A stretch of 64,000 nucleotides of DNA. Source: Falsiphaeobacter marinintestinus. Lineage in GTDB: Bacteria > Pseudomonadota > Alphaproteobacteria > Rhodobacterales > Rhodobacteraceae. Made by a program: the position numbers and the translations under genes. Shown one piece after another: positions 7,689 to 16,848 of this stretch. The notes beneath the pieces are model-generated. The model saw nothing but the letters and a program-made list of their open reading frames with translations, had not been told where the DNA came from and made no database searches. Each line of letters opens with the position of its first letter. Within the stretch, counting starts at the first letter, position 1. The DNA is taken from NCBI RefSeq assembly GCF_007923355.1, contig NZ_VOGO01000014.1:1-64000 (forward strand). The letters run 5' to 3'.

Positions 7689-8965
7689 AGTCTGAGGTCC
7701 GAGCCCGCCTTGCCAAAAATTCCCTTGATATCGTAGAGAACCGCACCCGGTTTGCCCAAGGCCCGAATGGCGTCGCTGCCCATTTTCACGAACTCGTTAT
7801 GCGCAACGGCAACGATTATGGCGTCATATGCCCCGGTATCTGGCGCAATGATGGGCGAAATCCCATATTCCGCCTGCACGGCTGCATCATCCACCCAAGG
7901 GTCAAACACATCAGCCGCGACTGAATATTCGGTCAATTCGCTGACGATATCGGCAACCCGCGTGTTGCGCGTATCGGCGCAGTTTTCCTTGAAGGTAAAG
8001 CCCATCACCAGCACGCGCGCCTTGCTGGGATCAATCCCGGCCTTCAGCAACGCCTTGATCAGTTCTTGCGTCACATGCACACCCATCTGGTCATTGATGC
8101 GCCGCCCGGCCAGAATCACCTGCGGGTGATATCCCATCTGTTCGGCGCGATAGGTCAGGTAATATGGATCAACTCCGATGCAATGACCGCCGACAAGGCC
8201 CGGCTTGAACGGCAGGAAATTCCACTTGGTTCCGGCGGCTTCCAACACTTCCAACGTGTCCAGCCCAAGGCGCGAAAAGATCAACGAGAATTCGTTGACC
8301 AAAGCAATATTCAGATCGCGTTGGGTGTTTTCGATCACCTTGGCGGCTTCGGCTGTCATGATCGAACTGGCACGGTGCAACCCGGCTTTGACCACAGGGG
8401 CATAGATCGCATCGACCCGATCCAGCGTGGCGTCGTCCTGCGCCGAGATGATCTTGACCACGTTTTCCATCGAGTGTTCGGCATCGCCCGGGTTCACACG
8501 TTCGGGCGAATAGGCCAGCCGGATATCGTCATACAGCGCCAGTCCGCTTTCGGTTGCCAGAACCGGTCCGCAGACGTCTTCGGTCACGCCGGGATAGACC
8601 GTGGATTCCACGATCACCAAGGCGCCGGGGGTCAGATATGGCGCAATCATCCGGCAGGCCGCCTGCAATGGGGTCAGATCCGGTGTCTTGGCATCGGTGA
8701 TCGGCGTTGGCACGGCGATGATAAACACAGTGCAGCCTGTTAGCGCTTCAGGATCAGCGGCAAAACGAACCGAACTGGCCTTCAACGACGCTTCTGACAC
8801 TTCGCCGTTCTTGTCCTGCCCATCCTGCAACGCCGCAACGTGGTCGGTGTCTGTGTCAAACCCCAGCGTCGAAAACCCGGCGCGCGCCAGAGCGACGGCC
8901 AGCGGCAACCCGACATAGCCCAGTCCGAGAACCGCAATCGATTCCTGCCCGGTTTGCGTTGCCAT
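7685..8965 (-). CDS. UDP-N-acetylhexosamine / nucleotide-sugar 6-dehydrogenase (TviB/WbpO-like)
   Basis: This 426-residue enzyme of the UDP-glucose/GDP-mannose dehydrogenase family oxidises C6 of a UDP-sugar to the uronic acid using two NAD. Landmarks: NAD site VLGLGYVGLPLAVALA near the N-terminus, VESTVYPGVTED, TAEAAKVIENTQRDLNIAL, then KPGLVGGHCIGVDPYYLT with the catalytic cysteine, and VLVMGFTFKENCADTRNTR in the C-terminal domain. The sequence is closest in style to Vi-antigen TviB and WbpO (UDP-GlcNAc/GalNAc dehydrogenases). I chose ATG 8965, with GGGAGG 7-8 bases upstream, over the longer start at 9055. It is the first gene of the minus-strand glycan operon and supplies an acidic sugar donor. 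Confidence 0.9.
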   Translation of the reverse strand: MATQTGQESIAVLGLGYVGLPLAVALARAGFSTLGFDTDTDHVAALQDGQDKNGEVSEASLKASSVRFAADPEALTGCTVFIIAVPTPITDAKTPDLTPLQAACRMIAPYLTPGALVIVESTVYPGVTEDVCGPVLATESGLALYDDIRLAYSPERVNPGDAEHSMENVVKIISAQDDATLDRVDAIYAPVVKAGLHRASSIMTAEAAKVIENTQRDLNIALVNEFSLIFSRLGLDTLEVLEAAGTKWNFLPFKPGLVGGHCIGVDPYYLTYRAEQMGYHPQVILAGRRINDQMGVHVTQELIKALLKAGIDPSKARVLVMGFTFKENCADTRNTRVADIVSELTEYSVAADVFDPWVDDAAVQAEYGISPIIAPDTGAYDAIIVAVAHNEFVKMGSDAIRALGKPGAVLYDIKGIFGKAGSDLRL

Positions 8966-9205
8966 GGCCTGCCTCCCGTCCTGCCCCGTCTTGCGGGTTG
9001 CGCGCAGGTAAAGGGGTGCCTGCTGTGGGTGTCTATTGGATGCGCCCGGCCCCATCGGGCCGCGCTAGCGCCCAAATAGTGAAATCAGGGCAGGATGAAA
9101 ACCTGTTTTTGACATGTGTATGATCTTGAAGGTGGGGCAATTGCGCCGGTATTGCGTGTCGAGTAGCGTGGGGCGAACGCCTGTCACGGGCTCTGGACGG
9201 AACGA

Positions 9206-11533
9206 ATGATGAAAAGACTTCTGAGCCTGTGGATGTTGACGCTGGTTTTGCTTTTGCCAGCAGGCCAGATTTCGGCCCAATTGGCCCAACTGACGGGCAG
9301 CAAAAGCAAAGACACCAGCACCTTAAGTGATGCGATCCAGCAGGCGGCCGATGCCGGTGTCGGGGTGATCGTGATCGATGCCAACGGCCAGGTCATCACC
9401 ACCAGTCCGACCAAACCGGCGCCAGCGGCTGGCGACGACCACAAAGATGGCGCGTCCCCGCTGATGGAAGCGCAGTCGCGCATGCATGAGTTTAACGAAA
9501 CTTTGGATGAAAGGCTGGCTTCGCTGCCCGATTCGATTACCGAAGTTTCCTATATCCTGCGCGCCACCAGCCCTGACGGTCGGATTATGACCTATGCCTG
9601 GGTGCTGTTCATCAATCTGGTTCTGCTTGCGGTGTCGCGATACATCACGTTTCGGCTGTTCAGTATGCGGTTTGCCAGACAAATCGTCGAACCACGCATC
9701 CTGGAAGACCCGCAAGGCTATTCCGGAAAGATGCCGTTTTTGATCTTTCGGTTCATGCTCGGCGTTGCTGCCACGCTGATCTGCATCGTGCTAACCGCGC
9801 TTCTTGGTTTGATATTCTTTGGTCAGGTTGAAGATATCTCGGTCCGGTTCACGGTCACCGCGATTCTCGTCGCCTTTTTCGTGATCCGGGTCATATCGGA
9901 TCTGTGGCGGATGATCCTGTCGCCGTTTCTGTCGCAATACCGGATTCCGAAGTTCACTGACCGTGAAGCGCTGCGGCTGTATCGCTGGGCCTGGATCCTT
10001 GCCACCTTTGACATTTCGGCGTTGGTGTTCAGCACGTGGATCGCAGATTTCGGACTGAACTATAACGTATATGCCCTTCTGTACGGCGTACTCTCGCTGA
10101 TTGGAGCGGTGGGCACAGCGTTGCTTATCCTGTTCAATGCCGGGCCGATCTCTCGCGCCATCCGCAACGGTAAAGATGCCGATCAGGTTGGCTGGCTCAC
10201 CCGCTTTGTGTCGTTTGCCTGGGCCCCTCTCGGGTTGATCTATGTGGTGTTCAGCTGGCTTGAACTCAGCTTTGATCTGGTCACCGAGAATGACATTTCC
10301 CTGCCGCTGGTCGCCGGATCTTATGGGATCCTGCTGCCGATTGTTGTTGTCTATGGCGTGATCAATTTCGTGATCGAGCGGTATTTTGACCGCGCCCGCG
10401 AGGTCAATCGCCTGAAGTCTGAACATGACGCCCAAGAGGTGGCGGACGGACTGATGCCTGTCACCGTCCGGCGGCACGATTTGTCCACCTTCGAAGACCT
10501 TGCGCGCCGGGTTGCTGGCATTCTGGCCTTCGTTGCCGGATCACGGGTGCTGATCTTTCTCTGGATGCCAGATATCGATCTGTCTGACGACACGTTGCTC
10601 AGCCGCATGATGGATGTGTCGATCGTGCTGTTTCTCGGCTATATCGTTTACCATGCCTTCCGCATCTGGATCGACACCAAGATTGACGATGAACTGGTCG
10701 ACGGCCAACCAGCCGAAATGGGCGACGAAGGCGGCGAGGTCACTGTCAGTCGTCTGGCGACCCTTTTGCCCCTGTTTCGGGGTGCGATCCTGTCGGTGGT
10801 CGTCGTTTCGATCAGCCTGATTATTCTGATGGAGCTGGGTATCAATGTCAGCCCGCTGTTCGCAGGTGCTGGTGTTGTCGGTCTGGCCGTCGGCTTTGGT
10901 GCGCAGACCCTTGTGCGCGATATCTTCTCGGGTGCGTTCTTCCTGATCGATGATGCGTTCCGCAAGGGCGAATACATCGATATTGGCGATGTTAAGGGCA
11001 CGGTCGAAAAGATCTCGGTCCGTTCGTTCCAGCTGCGCCACCACCTTGGCGCGCTGAATACGATCCCGTTTGGTGAGATCAAGGTTCTGACCAACTATTC
11101 GCGCGACTGGGTGATCATGAAACTGCCGCTGCGGGTCACTTATGACACTGACGTTGAAAAAGTACGCAAGCTGATCAAGAAGTTGGGGCAGCAGTTGCTG
11201 GAAGACCCGGTGATCGGAGAGAACTTTATCCAGCCGCTGAAATCGCAAGGCGTGATCGAAATGCAGGACAGCGCCATGATCATCCGGGTCAAGTTCATGA
11301 CCAAACCCGGCGATCAATGGCTGGTGCGCAAGAAAGTCTATCAGGACATTCGTGAACTGTTTGCCAAGGAAGGCATCAAATTTGCGCATCGCGAAGTCAC
11401 CGTAAGGCTGGCCGATGGGGCCGAAACGGAAAATCTGACACAGAGTCAGCGCAACGCCATCACCGGCGCGGTCGAGGCCGCGATTGACGAAGATTATCTG
11501 GATGACATCGGGCCGGGCGGGGATGACCGATAG
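9206..11533 (+). CDS. Large mechanosensitive channel of the MscS family
   Basis: This 775-residue inner-membrane protein has a signal peptide (about residues 1-25, cleavage after ISAQ), a roughly 100-residue periplasmic stretch and many membrane helices. It ends in a C-terminal MscS core at about 525-760. The pore-lining helix GLAVGFGAQTLVRDIFSG lies near residue 558, followed by the beta domain (GEYIDIGDVKGTVEKISVRS, and LNTIPFGEIKVLTNYSRDW). Size and plan resemble the MscK/YbdG-like enlarged MscS channels, which open on hypo-osmotic shock to release solutes. It is divergent from the glycan operon, with 240 bases between the two starts. ATG 9206 is followed by a second ATG at 9209, and either could be used. 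Confidence 0.9.
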   Translation: MMKRLLSLWMLTLVLLLPAGQISAQLAQLTGSKSKDTSTLSDAIQQAADAGVGVIVIDANGQVITTSPTKPAPAAGDDHKDGASPLMEAQSRMHEFNETLDERLASLPDSITEVSYILRATSPDGRIMTYAWVLFINLVLLAVSRYITFRLFSMRFARQIVEPRILEDPQGYSGKMPFLIFRFMLGVAATLICIVLTALLGLIFFGQVEDISVRFTVTAILVAFFVIRVISDLWRMILSPFLSQYRIPKFTDREALRLYRWAWILATFDISALVFSTWIADFGLNYNVYALLYGVLSLIGAVGTALLILFNAGPISRAIRNGKDADQVGWLTRFVSFAWAPLGLIYVVFSWLELSFDLVTENDISLPLVAGSYGILLPIVVVYGVINFVIERYFDRAREVNRLKSEHDAQEVADGLMPVTVRRHDLSTFEDLARRVAGILAFVAGSRVLIFLWMPDIDLSDDTLLSRMMDVSIVLFLGYIVYHAFRIWIDTKIDDELVDGQPAEMGDEGGEVTVSRLATLLPLFRGAILSVVVVSISLIILMELGINVSPLFAGAGVVGLAVGFGAQTLVRDIFSGAFFLIDDAFRKGEYIDIGDVKGTVEKISVRSFQLRHHLGALNTIPFGEIKVLTNYSRDWVIMKLPLRVTYDTDVEKVRKLIKKLGQQLLEDPVIGENFIQPLKSQGVIEMQDSAMIIRVKFMTKPGDQWLVRKKVYQDIRELFAKEGIKFAHREVTVRLADGAETENLTQSQRNAITGAVEAAIDEDYLDDIGPGGDDR

Positions 11534-11617
11534 CCTGAGGGGGTTTTGATTGCCTAAACCCGCCTGCATTGATACCTAAGCGACGAAATTGGCAAGCCAG
11601 ACACGGGTGACAGCAGA

Positions 11618-13825
11618 GTGCGTCTGTTCAAGAAGCGCCGGAAAGACCGGGAAGATCCAATTCAGCTGGAAGAAAGCGAAATCATCCGGCGCTGCATTCA
11701 GTCTGGTGATGTGGTTTTTGACGTCGGCGCGCATCACGGAGCGTGGTCCGAGGCGGTGCTGAAGCACCAAACACGGGCCGAACTGCACGTGTTCGAAGCC
11801 TCTGGCGCATCCCACATCGAAGTGGCGGACCGCCTGTCGGACCGTGCACAGGTCAACCACTTGGCCGTGTCCAACCACGTGGGTGAGACCACATTTCACA
11901 CCTGCCGAGACGATGCGCGGCTTAGCTCGATCTATCGACCCAAGAACGCTGAAGAACAGATCCCGCCATCCGGGTACGCGGAAGAAACCGTGCCCTGCAC
12001 GTCGCTGGATGCCTATTGGGGCGACGAACGCCGCCAGATCAACTTTCTAAAGCTTGATGTCAAAGGCGCTGAATACGATGCGCTGCGCGGGGCGAACCGC
12101 CTGCTCAGGCGCGGCCAGATCGACTATATACAATTCGAATACGGCGGCACGTTTCAGGATGCCGGTGTCACGTTGGAAAACGTCTGGTCGTTGCTGCGTC
12201 GCGCGGGCTACCGGATGTTTCTGGTCAAGGGCCCCAAGTTTAGCGAGCTCAAGACCTTTCAGAAATCAGACGAAACCTACCAGTTTTCGAATGTCTTGGC
12301 CGTGCATGGCCGTCTGGCCCCCATGTTTGCCGGAGAGCCCGGGGATATCACCCTGCGCACCGACGAAATCGTGCGCCACGGGATCGAACCGCGCGGTGTT
12401 TTGCGGGTCGGTGCCCATCAGGGGCAAGAAGTCGATGCGTTCCGCAAGCTGGGTCTTAGCCCTATCGTGTTGGTCGAGGCTGACCCGGCTCTGGCTCAGG
12501 GGCTGCGCGACACATACAGCGACGATTCCAACATAATCGTCATCGAAGGTGCCGCGTCGGACAGAGATGGCACGGCAGAGTTCAATCTAGCCAGTAGTGA
12601 TCAGCCCGGACTGCCCGTCGCGTCGACCATGCCGGAAGAGAAAACCACGGTTCAAACCTTCAGGCTGGACAAGGCGCTGGCCGACGCAGGCGTTGATGCA
12701 TCGCGCCTAAATCTGGTCGTGATGGACAATCAAGGCGCTGAACTGAAGGCGCTGCGTGGCGCGTCCGATCTGTTGCAGCATGTCGACGCAATCCAGCTTG
12801 GAGTATGCTATGACGCGCCGACTGATGGCCGCGCGCTGATTTATGACATCGACGACTTTCTGGCCGAGGCTGGCATGGAGCGCGTGCTGACCATGACGCC
12901 CGACTGCCGCGAGCGGGGCGATGGTCTATATGTCCGGCGTCCGATGGTCACTGACAGCCGTCTGGGCGAAATGGGTCGATTTGCCAATCAGGTATACCAG
13001 TACATGTTCCTGCGCTGCTATGCTGAAGAACACGGCTACGATTTTGCCAACCCGCCGTGGATCGGTGATCAGCTGTTTCATGTTCAGCCGGGCACGCCTG
13101 ATGTGGCCAAGATGGCGTTCTCGGTCGAACAACAGGGATTGCGGCTGAACGATTGTAACATCGCCAATGCGCCGGTGACCTTTCCGAACACTGATATTCT
13201 GGGCTATTTCCAGTACGACATGCGGTACTACGCGCCCTACAAGGATATCGTCCTGCAGGACCTTGCGTGGCGTGCGCCCTATGCAGCACGGGCTGCACAA
13301 ATCCGCGCTGCTTTTGATGCAGCACCCGGTCCGGTTGCGGCCATTCACCTGCGGCGCGGTGATTATGGGTACAAATATTTCTTCATTACGCCCAATGAAT
13401 GGTACGTCGATTGGCTGCGCGACCTGCGTACAGAACACCCCGATCTGTCGGTCTATATTGCCACGGATGACCCTGAAGCGGCGGCGACGGATTTTGCCGA
13501 ATTCAACGTGATCTCGGCGACCGATCTTGGCCTGAGCGATCATGAGCCCGAGTTCTTTGCTGATTTCACCGCACTGTCCTGTGCGGATTATGTCGGTGTG
13601 GCCAACAGCAGCTTTTCGTTCCTTGCGTCACTGTTGAACGGGCAGGCGCAGGGCTTTGCGCGGCCATCGCTGCTTGAGCGTAAGATGATCCCGTTTGATC
13701 CCTGGACCTCTGAGCCGCTGCTTTATGACACCACTGCCGAAAAAGCGGGCGACGAATTCATGAGCGACAAGGAAAAATCCCGCTCCAAGCATCGCATCCG
13801 CAAGTTTTTTCGCGGCCGAAAATGA
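11618..13825 (+). CDS. Three-domain fusion: FkbM methyltransferase - FkbM-like - GT11 fucosyltransferase-like
   Basis: This 735-residue protein has three enzymatic units. Residues about 20-215 form an FkbM-type SAM methyltransferase (VVFDVGAHHGAW near 34; FLKLDVKGAE near 143). Residues about 245-435 repeat the fold (GVLRVGAHQGQE, VLVEADP), but the catalytic-strand motif reads VVMDNQGAE near 368. Residues about 440-715 resemble GT11 alpha-1,2-fucosyltransferases, with the start motif GRFANQVYQYMFL and the GDP-fucose site AAIHLRRGDYG near 577. The termini are very basic (MRLFKKRRKDRE and KSRSKHRIRKFFRGRK). It starts at GTG 11618 without a good ribosome site and overlaps the next gene by ATGA. 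It probably methylates and fucosylates a surface glycan. Confidence 0.8.
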   Translation: MRLFKKRRKDREDPIQLEESEIIRRCIQSGDVVFDVGAHHGAWSEAVLKHQTRAELHVFEASGASHIEVADRLSDRAQVNHLAVSNHVGETTFHTCRDDARLSSIYRPKNAEEQIPPSGYAEETVPCTSLDAYWGDERRQINFLKLDVKGAEYDALRGANRLLRRGQIDYIQFEYGGTFQDAGVTLENVWSLLRRAGYRMFLVKGPKFSELKTFQKSDETYQFSNVLAVHGRLAPMFAGEPGDITLRTDEIVRHGIEPRGVLRVGAHQGQEVDAFRKLGLSPIVLVEADPALAQGLRDTYSDDSNIIVIEGAASDRDGTAEFNLASSDQPGLPVASTMPEEKTTVQTFRLDKALADAGVDASRLNLVVMDNQGAELKALRGASDLLQHVDAIQLGVCYDAPTDGRALIYDIDDFLAEAGMERVLTMTPDCRERGDGLYVRRPMVTDSRLGEMGRFANQVYQYMFLRCYAEEHGYDFANPPWIGDQLFHVQPGTPDVAKMAFSVEQQGLRLNDCNIANAPVTFPNTDILGYFQYDMRYYAPYKDIVLQDLAWRAPYAARAAQIRAAFDAAPGPVAAIHLRRGDYGYKYFFITPNEWYVDWLRDLRTEHPDLSVYIATDDPEAAATDFAEFNVISATDLGLSDHEPEFFADFTALSCADYVGVANSSFSFLASLLNGQAQGFARPSLLERKMIPFDPWTSEPLLYDTTAEKAGDEFMSDKEKSRSKHRIRKFFRGRK

Positions 13826-14655
13826 CGGCGGATCTGCCGATCTTTGTGATCAATCTGGACCGCGTCCCTGACCGGATCGAAGAAGTGCGCGCACAATTCG
13901 ACGCGGTCGGGCTGGCGGATCACGTCCGGCGTTTTTCTGCGGTTGATGCCAGCGCGGCTGAGTTCACGGCGCCTGGATATGCGCCCGCATCGTGGCATGA
14001 CCGGTGGAGCCTGCTTGCCTCAGAACAGGCCATCTTCGAAAGCCACCGGGCGGTCTGGCAGAGGGTGATCGACGACGGGCTGCCGGGGGCCGTGATATGC
14101 GAGGACGACATCCTTGTTTCGGACAGCTTTCCAACCTCGCTCGCTTCGCTGGAGCTGGAACGGTTTGGTATCGTAAAGCTTGATGGGTTCTATGCGGCCC
14201 GCCGGTATGGGCCACCAGAAGCCATGGAGACCGTGTCGGTCCGCCCAATCTGCGAACATGTTCCCAGCGCGGCTTGTTATGCGATCTCGCGCACGGCTGC
14301 TGCGGCGTTGCTAAGCGACAGCCAGCAGTACTGCATGACGCTTGATGACTTCGCGTTTATGCCCCGCGCTGGCATCCACCCAGCCCAGATTTTCCCGGCC
14401 GTGGCTGTTCAGGCGATGTGTGTGGCCGATGCAGGCGTGGTTCGGGTGATGGCCAGCAGCGAACGCGGGGGGGATGCCATGCGGGCAGGGGGCAAGGCCA
14501 ACAAGGGGCCGGTTCTGTTCCGCCTGCGCAAGGAACTGACCCGATTGAAGACACGGCTATCCCGCAAGATGGGGGGCGACACCGCCCTGCTGGCGGCAGG
14601 CGGTATTATCGCGCGGCCCGACCTTGCGCCGGACCTGCCACCATACCGGCAATAA
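13822..14655 (+). CDS. Glycosyltransferase family 25 (LPS/Lob1-like)
   Basis: This 277-residue protein starts PIFVINLDRVPDRIEEVRAQFDAVGL, the standard opening of GT25 beta-galactosyltransferase-like LPS enzymes. The ED/DD motif is in AVICEDDILVSDSF (about residues 91-104) and further conserved parts are GIVKLDGFY and SAACYAISRTAA. It overlaps the fusion gene upstream by 4 bases, so the two are co-translated and probably act on the same surface polysaccharide or LPS. It converges with the ABC permease gene, with one base between the stops and no visible terminator. Confidence 0.85.
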   Translation: MTADLPIFVINLDRVPDRIEEVRAQFDAVGLADHVRRFSAVDASAAEFTAPGYAPASWHDRWSLLASEQAIFESHRAVWQRVIDDGLPGAVICEDDILVSDSFPTSLASLELERFGIVKLDGFYAARRYGPPEAMETVSVRPICEHVPSAACYAISRTAAAALLSDSQQYCMTLDDFAFMPRAGIHPAQIFPAVAVQAMCVADAGVVRVMASSERGGDAMRAGGKANKGPVLFRLRKELTRLKTRLSRKMGGDTALLAAGGIIARPDLAPDLPPYRQ

Positions 14656-14656
14656 C

Positions 14657-15811
14657 TCAGCTTTGATACGGGTCCAGCGAATCCCGCAGACCGTCGCCCA
14701 AAAAGTTGAACGCCAAAACGATAATGATGATCGGCAGCATCGGAATTGCGGTCCAGGGATAGATCTCGATCGACGCCAGGTTTTGCGCGTCGTTCAGCAT
14801 GACCCCCCAACTGACCGCCGGCGCCCGCAGGCCCAGCCCCAGAAACGATAGTGCCGTTTCCCCAAGTATCATCGCCGGAATCGACAAAGTGGCCGACGCG
14901 ATCAGATGCGACATGAAGTTCGGCAACAAATGCTTGCGGATTACCCGGCTGGAACTTGCGCCCATCATCTCGGCCGCGCGCACGAATTCTTCTTCCCGAA
15001 GGCTTAGGAACTTGGCGCGTACGGCACGGGCAAGCCCCGGCCAGTCAAGGATTCCCAGAATGATCGAGATGATGAAGAACACCGACACCGGCCCCCAGTT
15101 GGACGGCACAGCGGCTGACAATGCCAGCCACAATGGAAGCTCGGGCAAGGATCGCAGAATTTCGATGACACGGTTGATGACCCAGTCGATCCGGCCGCCG
15201 AAATACCCGGCGATAGATCCGAACAGGATGCCAAGGAAGAACGACACTGAGATCCCGATCAAACCCACGGTCAGCGACAGTTGCGCGCCATACAGGATAC
15301 GGCTGAACACATCGCGACCCAGCCTGTCAGATCCCCACAGGAACAGCGTCGCGCCGTCGGGCGGGCAGAACAGATGCGTGTCCGATTTGATCAGCCCGGC
15401 CAGCCGGTATTCGCCGCCTTTACAGAAGAACTCCAGCTTCAGCGGGTTCGACAAGTCAGGCACGAATTTCCACTGGAACGTCTCAAGATCCGCCTCAGCC
15501 GTCATCGGATAAACAAACGGCCCCAGGAATTCACCTTCGTGCCAATAGTTCACTGATTGCGGCGGGGAATAGAGGTGCTCAGACTGACGCTCATTCGGCG
15601 TATAGGGCGCGATGAAGCCCGCGACGGGCAGCATCAGATAACACAGCAGCAGGAAGACGCCCGAGATCAGCCCCAGTTTGTGTTGCTTGAACTTGCGCCA
15701 CACCAACAGCCAGTTCGGCGCGTCCAGATCGGCGCGTTCAAGGGTCTGAATGCTGGCTTGCGGGTCATAAGGCGCGTCATCGACATAGCGACCATCGGGC
15801 AACTGGGTCAT
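14657..15811 (-). CDS. Peptide-type ABC transporter permease (DppC/YejE-like)
   Basis: This 384-residue inner-membrane permease has a cytoplasmic N-terminus, TM1 at LGLISGVFLLLCYLMLPVAGF, a long periplasmic loop, then the BPD_transp_1 domain. The EAA loop is recognisable (EEFVRAAEMMGASSSRVIRKHLLPN). The large loop after TM1 with NYWHEGEFLGPFVYP is typical of the YejE-like branch. It forms a heterodimer with the product of 15808-16836 and passes oligopeptides or similar substrates delivered by the binding protein. Overlap with that gene is 4 bases. It is the last gene of the transporter operon. Confidence 0.9.
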   Translation of the reverse strand: MTQLPDGRYVDDAPYDPQASIQTLERADLDAPNWLLVWRKFKQHKLGLISGVFLLLCYLMLPVAGFIAPYTPNERQSEHLYSPPQSVNYWHEGEFLGPFVYPMTAEADLETFQWKFVPDLSNPLKLEFFCKGGEYRLAGLIKSDTHLFCPPDGATLFLWGSDRLGRDVFSRILYGAQLSLTVGLIGISVSFFLGILFGSIAGYFGGRIDWVINRVIEILRSLPELPLWLALSAAVPSNWGPVSVFFIISIILGILDWPGLARAVRAKFLSLREEEFVRAAEMMGASSSRVIRKHLLPNFMSHLIASATLSIPAMILGETALSFLGLGLRAPAVSWGVMLNDAQNLASIEIYPWTAIPMLPIIIIVLAFNFLGDGLRDSLDPYQS

Positions 15812-16836
15812 GACTCGCGCCCCTCGTACCGTATTCGGGGATCAAGCAGTACCAGCAGAATGTCCGAAATCATCGTGCCGATCAGGGTCAGCAAGGCGAC
15901 AAACATCAGCACGAAACCGGACAGAAACTGATCCTGCGTTTTCAACGCGGTCAGCAGGGTCGGCCCAATGGTTTGCAGGCCCATCACAACCGACACCAGA
16001 ACCGATCCCGATACCATCGACGGCAGCAGGTTCCCGATGTCCGCGACAAAGGGGTTGAACGCCACCCGCAAGGGGTACTTGGCCAGCATCCGGCTCGGCG
16101 ACATGCCCTTGGCGATGGCGGTTTCGACGTATGGTTTGCCCAGTTCATCCAGCATGTTGGCGCGTAGGCGCTGCATCATGGCAGACGCGCCAGCCGTGCC
16201 GATCACGATGGTCGGCACGATCATGTGGACCGAGATCGATTTGATCTTTTCCCAACTCAGCGGCTGACCCTCGAAAATCGGGTCCATCAGGCCGCCGATC
16301 GGGATGTTGAGGTATTTTCGTCCGTAATAATACAAGATCAGCGCCAGCAGAAAGTTCGGTGTGGCAAGTCCCAGATACCCGACAAAGGCCGAGGTATAAT
16401 CGATCCACGTCCGCGACTTCGCCGCAGCAATCACGCCCAAAGGCAAGGCTACGGCATAAACAAAGATGATGGCGGCCACGTTAACCAGCACAGTCAGCCA
16501 CAGGCTGTCGCCGACGATATCGCGCACCGGGCGGTCAAATTCGAACGACCAGCCGAAATTGCCCTGAACCAGCCCCGAAAACCCATGCGGCCCCGGCAAA
16601 AAGCCGATCCAGATCATGTATTGTTCCCACAGCGCGCGGTCCAACGCGTATTCCTTGCGCAGGAATTCGGCCTTGGCCACCCCGGCAGACTGACCCGAGG
16701 CGCGCAGCTCGGCGATCTGATTGCTCAGGTAATCGCCGGGCGGCAGGTTGATGATGAGAAACACCAGCGCCGACACCGCCCACAGGGTGAGCAGCATGGT
16801 CCCGAAACGGAAGATGGTATAGCGCAGAATGCTCAT
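15808..16836 (-). CDS. Peptide-type ABC transporter permease (DppB/YejB-like)
   Basis: This 342-residue permease has the DppB-type N-terminal helix (FGTMLLTLWAVSALVFLIINL), the LPPGDY segment after it, and a C-terminal BPD_transp_1 domain. Its EAA-like loop is LDELGKPYVETAIAKGMSPSR. It lies 12 bases after the binding-protein gene and overlaps the second permease gene by 4. With 14657-15811 it makes the membrane channel of the importer. Confidence 0.9.
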   Translation of the reverse strand: MSILRYTIFRFGTMLLTLWAVSALVFLIINLPPGDYLSNQIAELRASGQSAGVAKAEFLRKEYALDRALWEQYMIWIGFLPGPHGFSGLVQGNFGWSFEFDRPVRDIVGDSLWLTVLVNVAAIIFVYAVALPLGVIAAAKSRTWIDYTSAFVGYLGLATPNFLLALILYYYGRKYLNIPIGGLMDPIFEGQPLSWEKIKSISVHMIVPTIVIGTAGASAMMQRLRANMLDELGKPYVETAIAKGMSPSRMLAKYPLRVAFNPFVADIGNLLPSMVSGSVLVSVVMGLQTIGPTLLTALKTQDQFLSGFVLMFVALLTLIGTMISDILLVLLDPRIRYEGRES

Positions 16837-16848
16837 CGGTTGGTCTGG

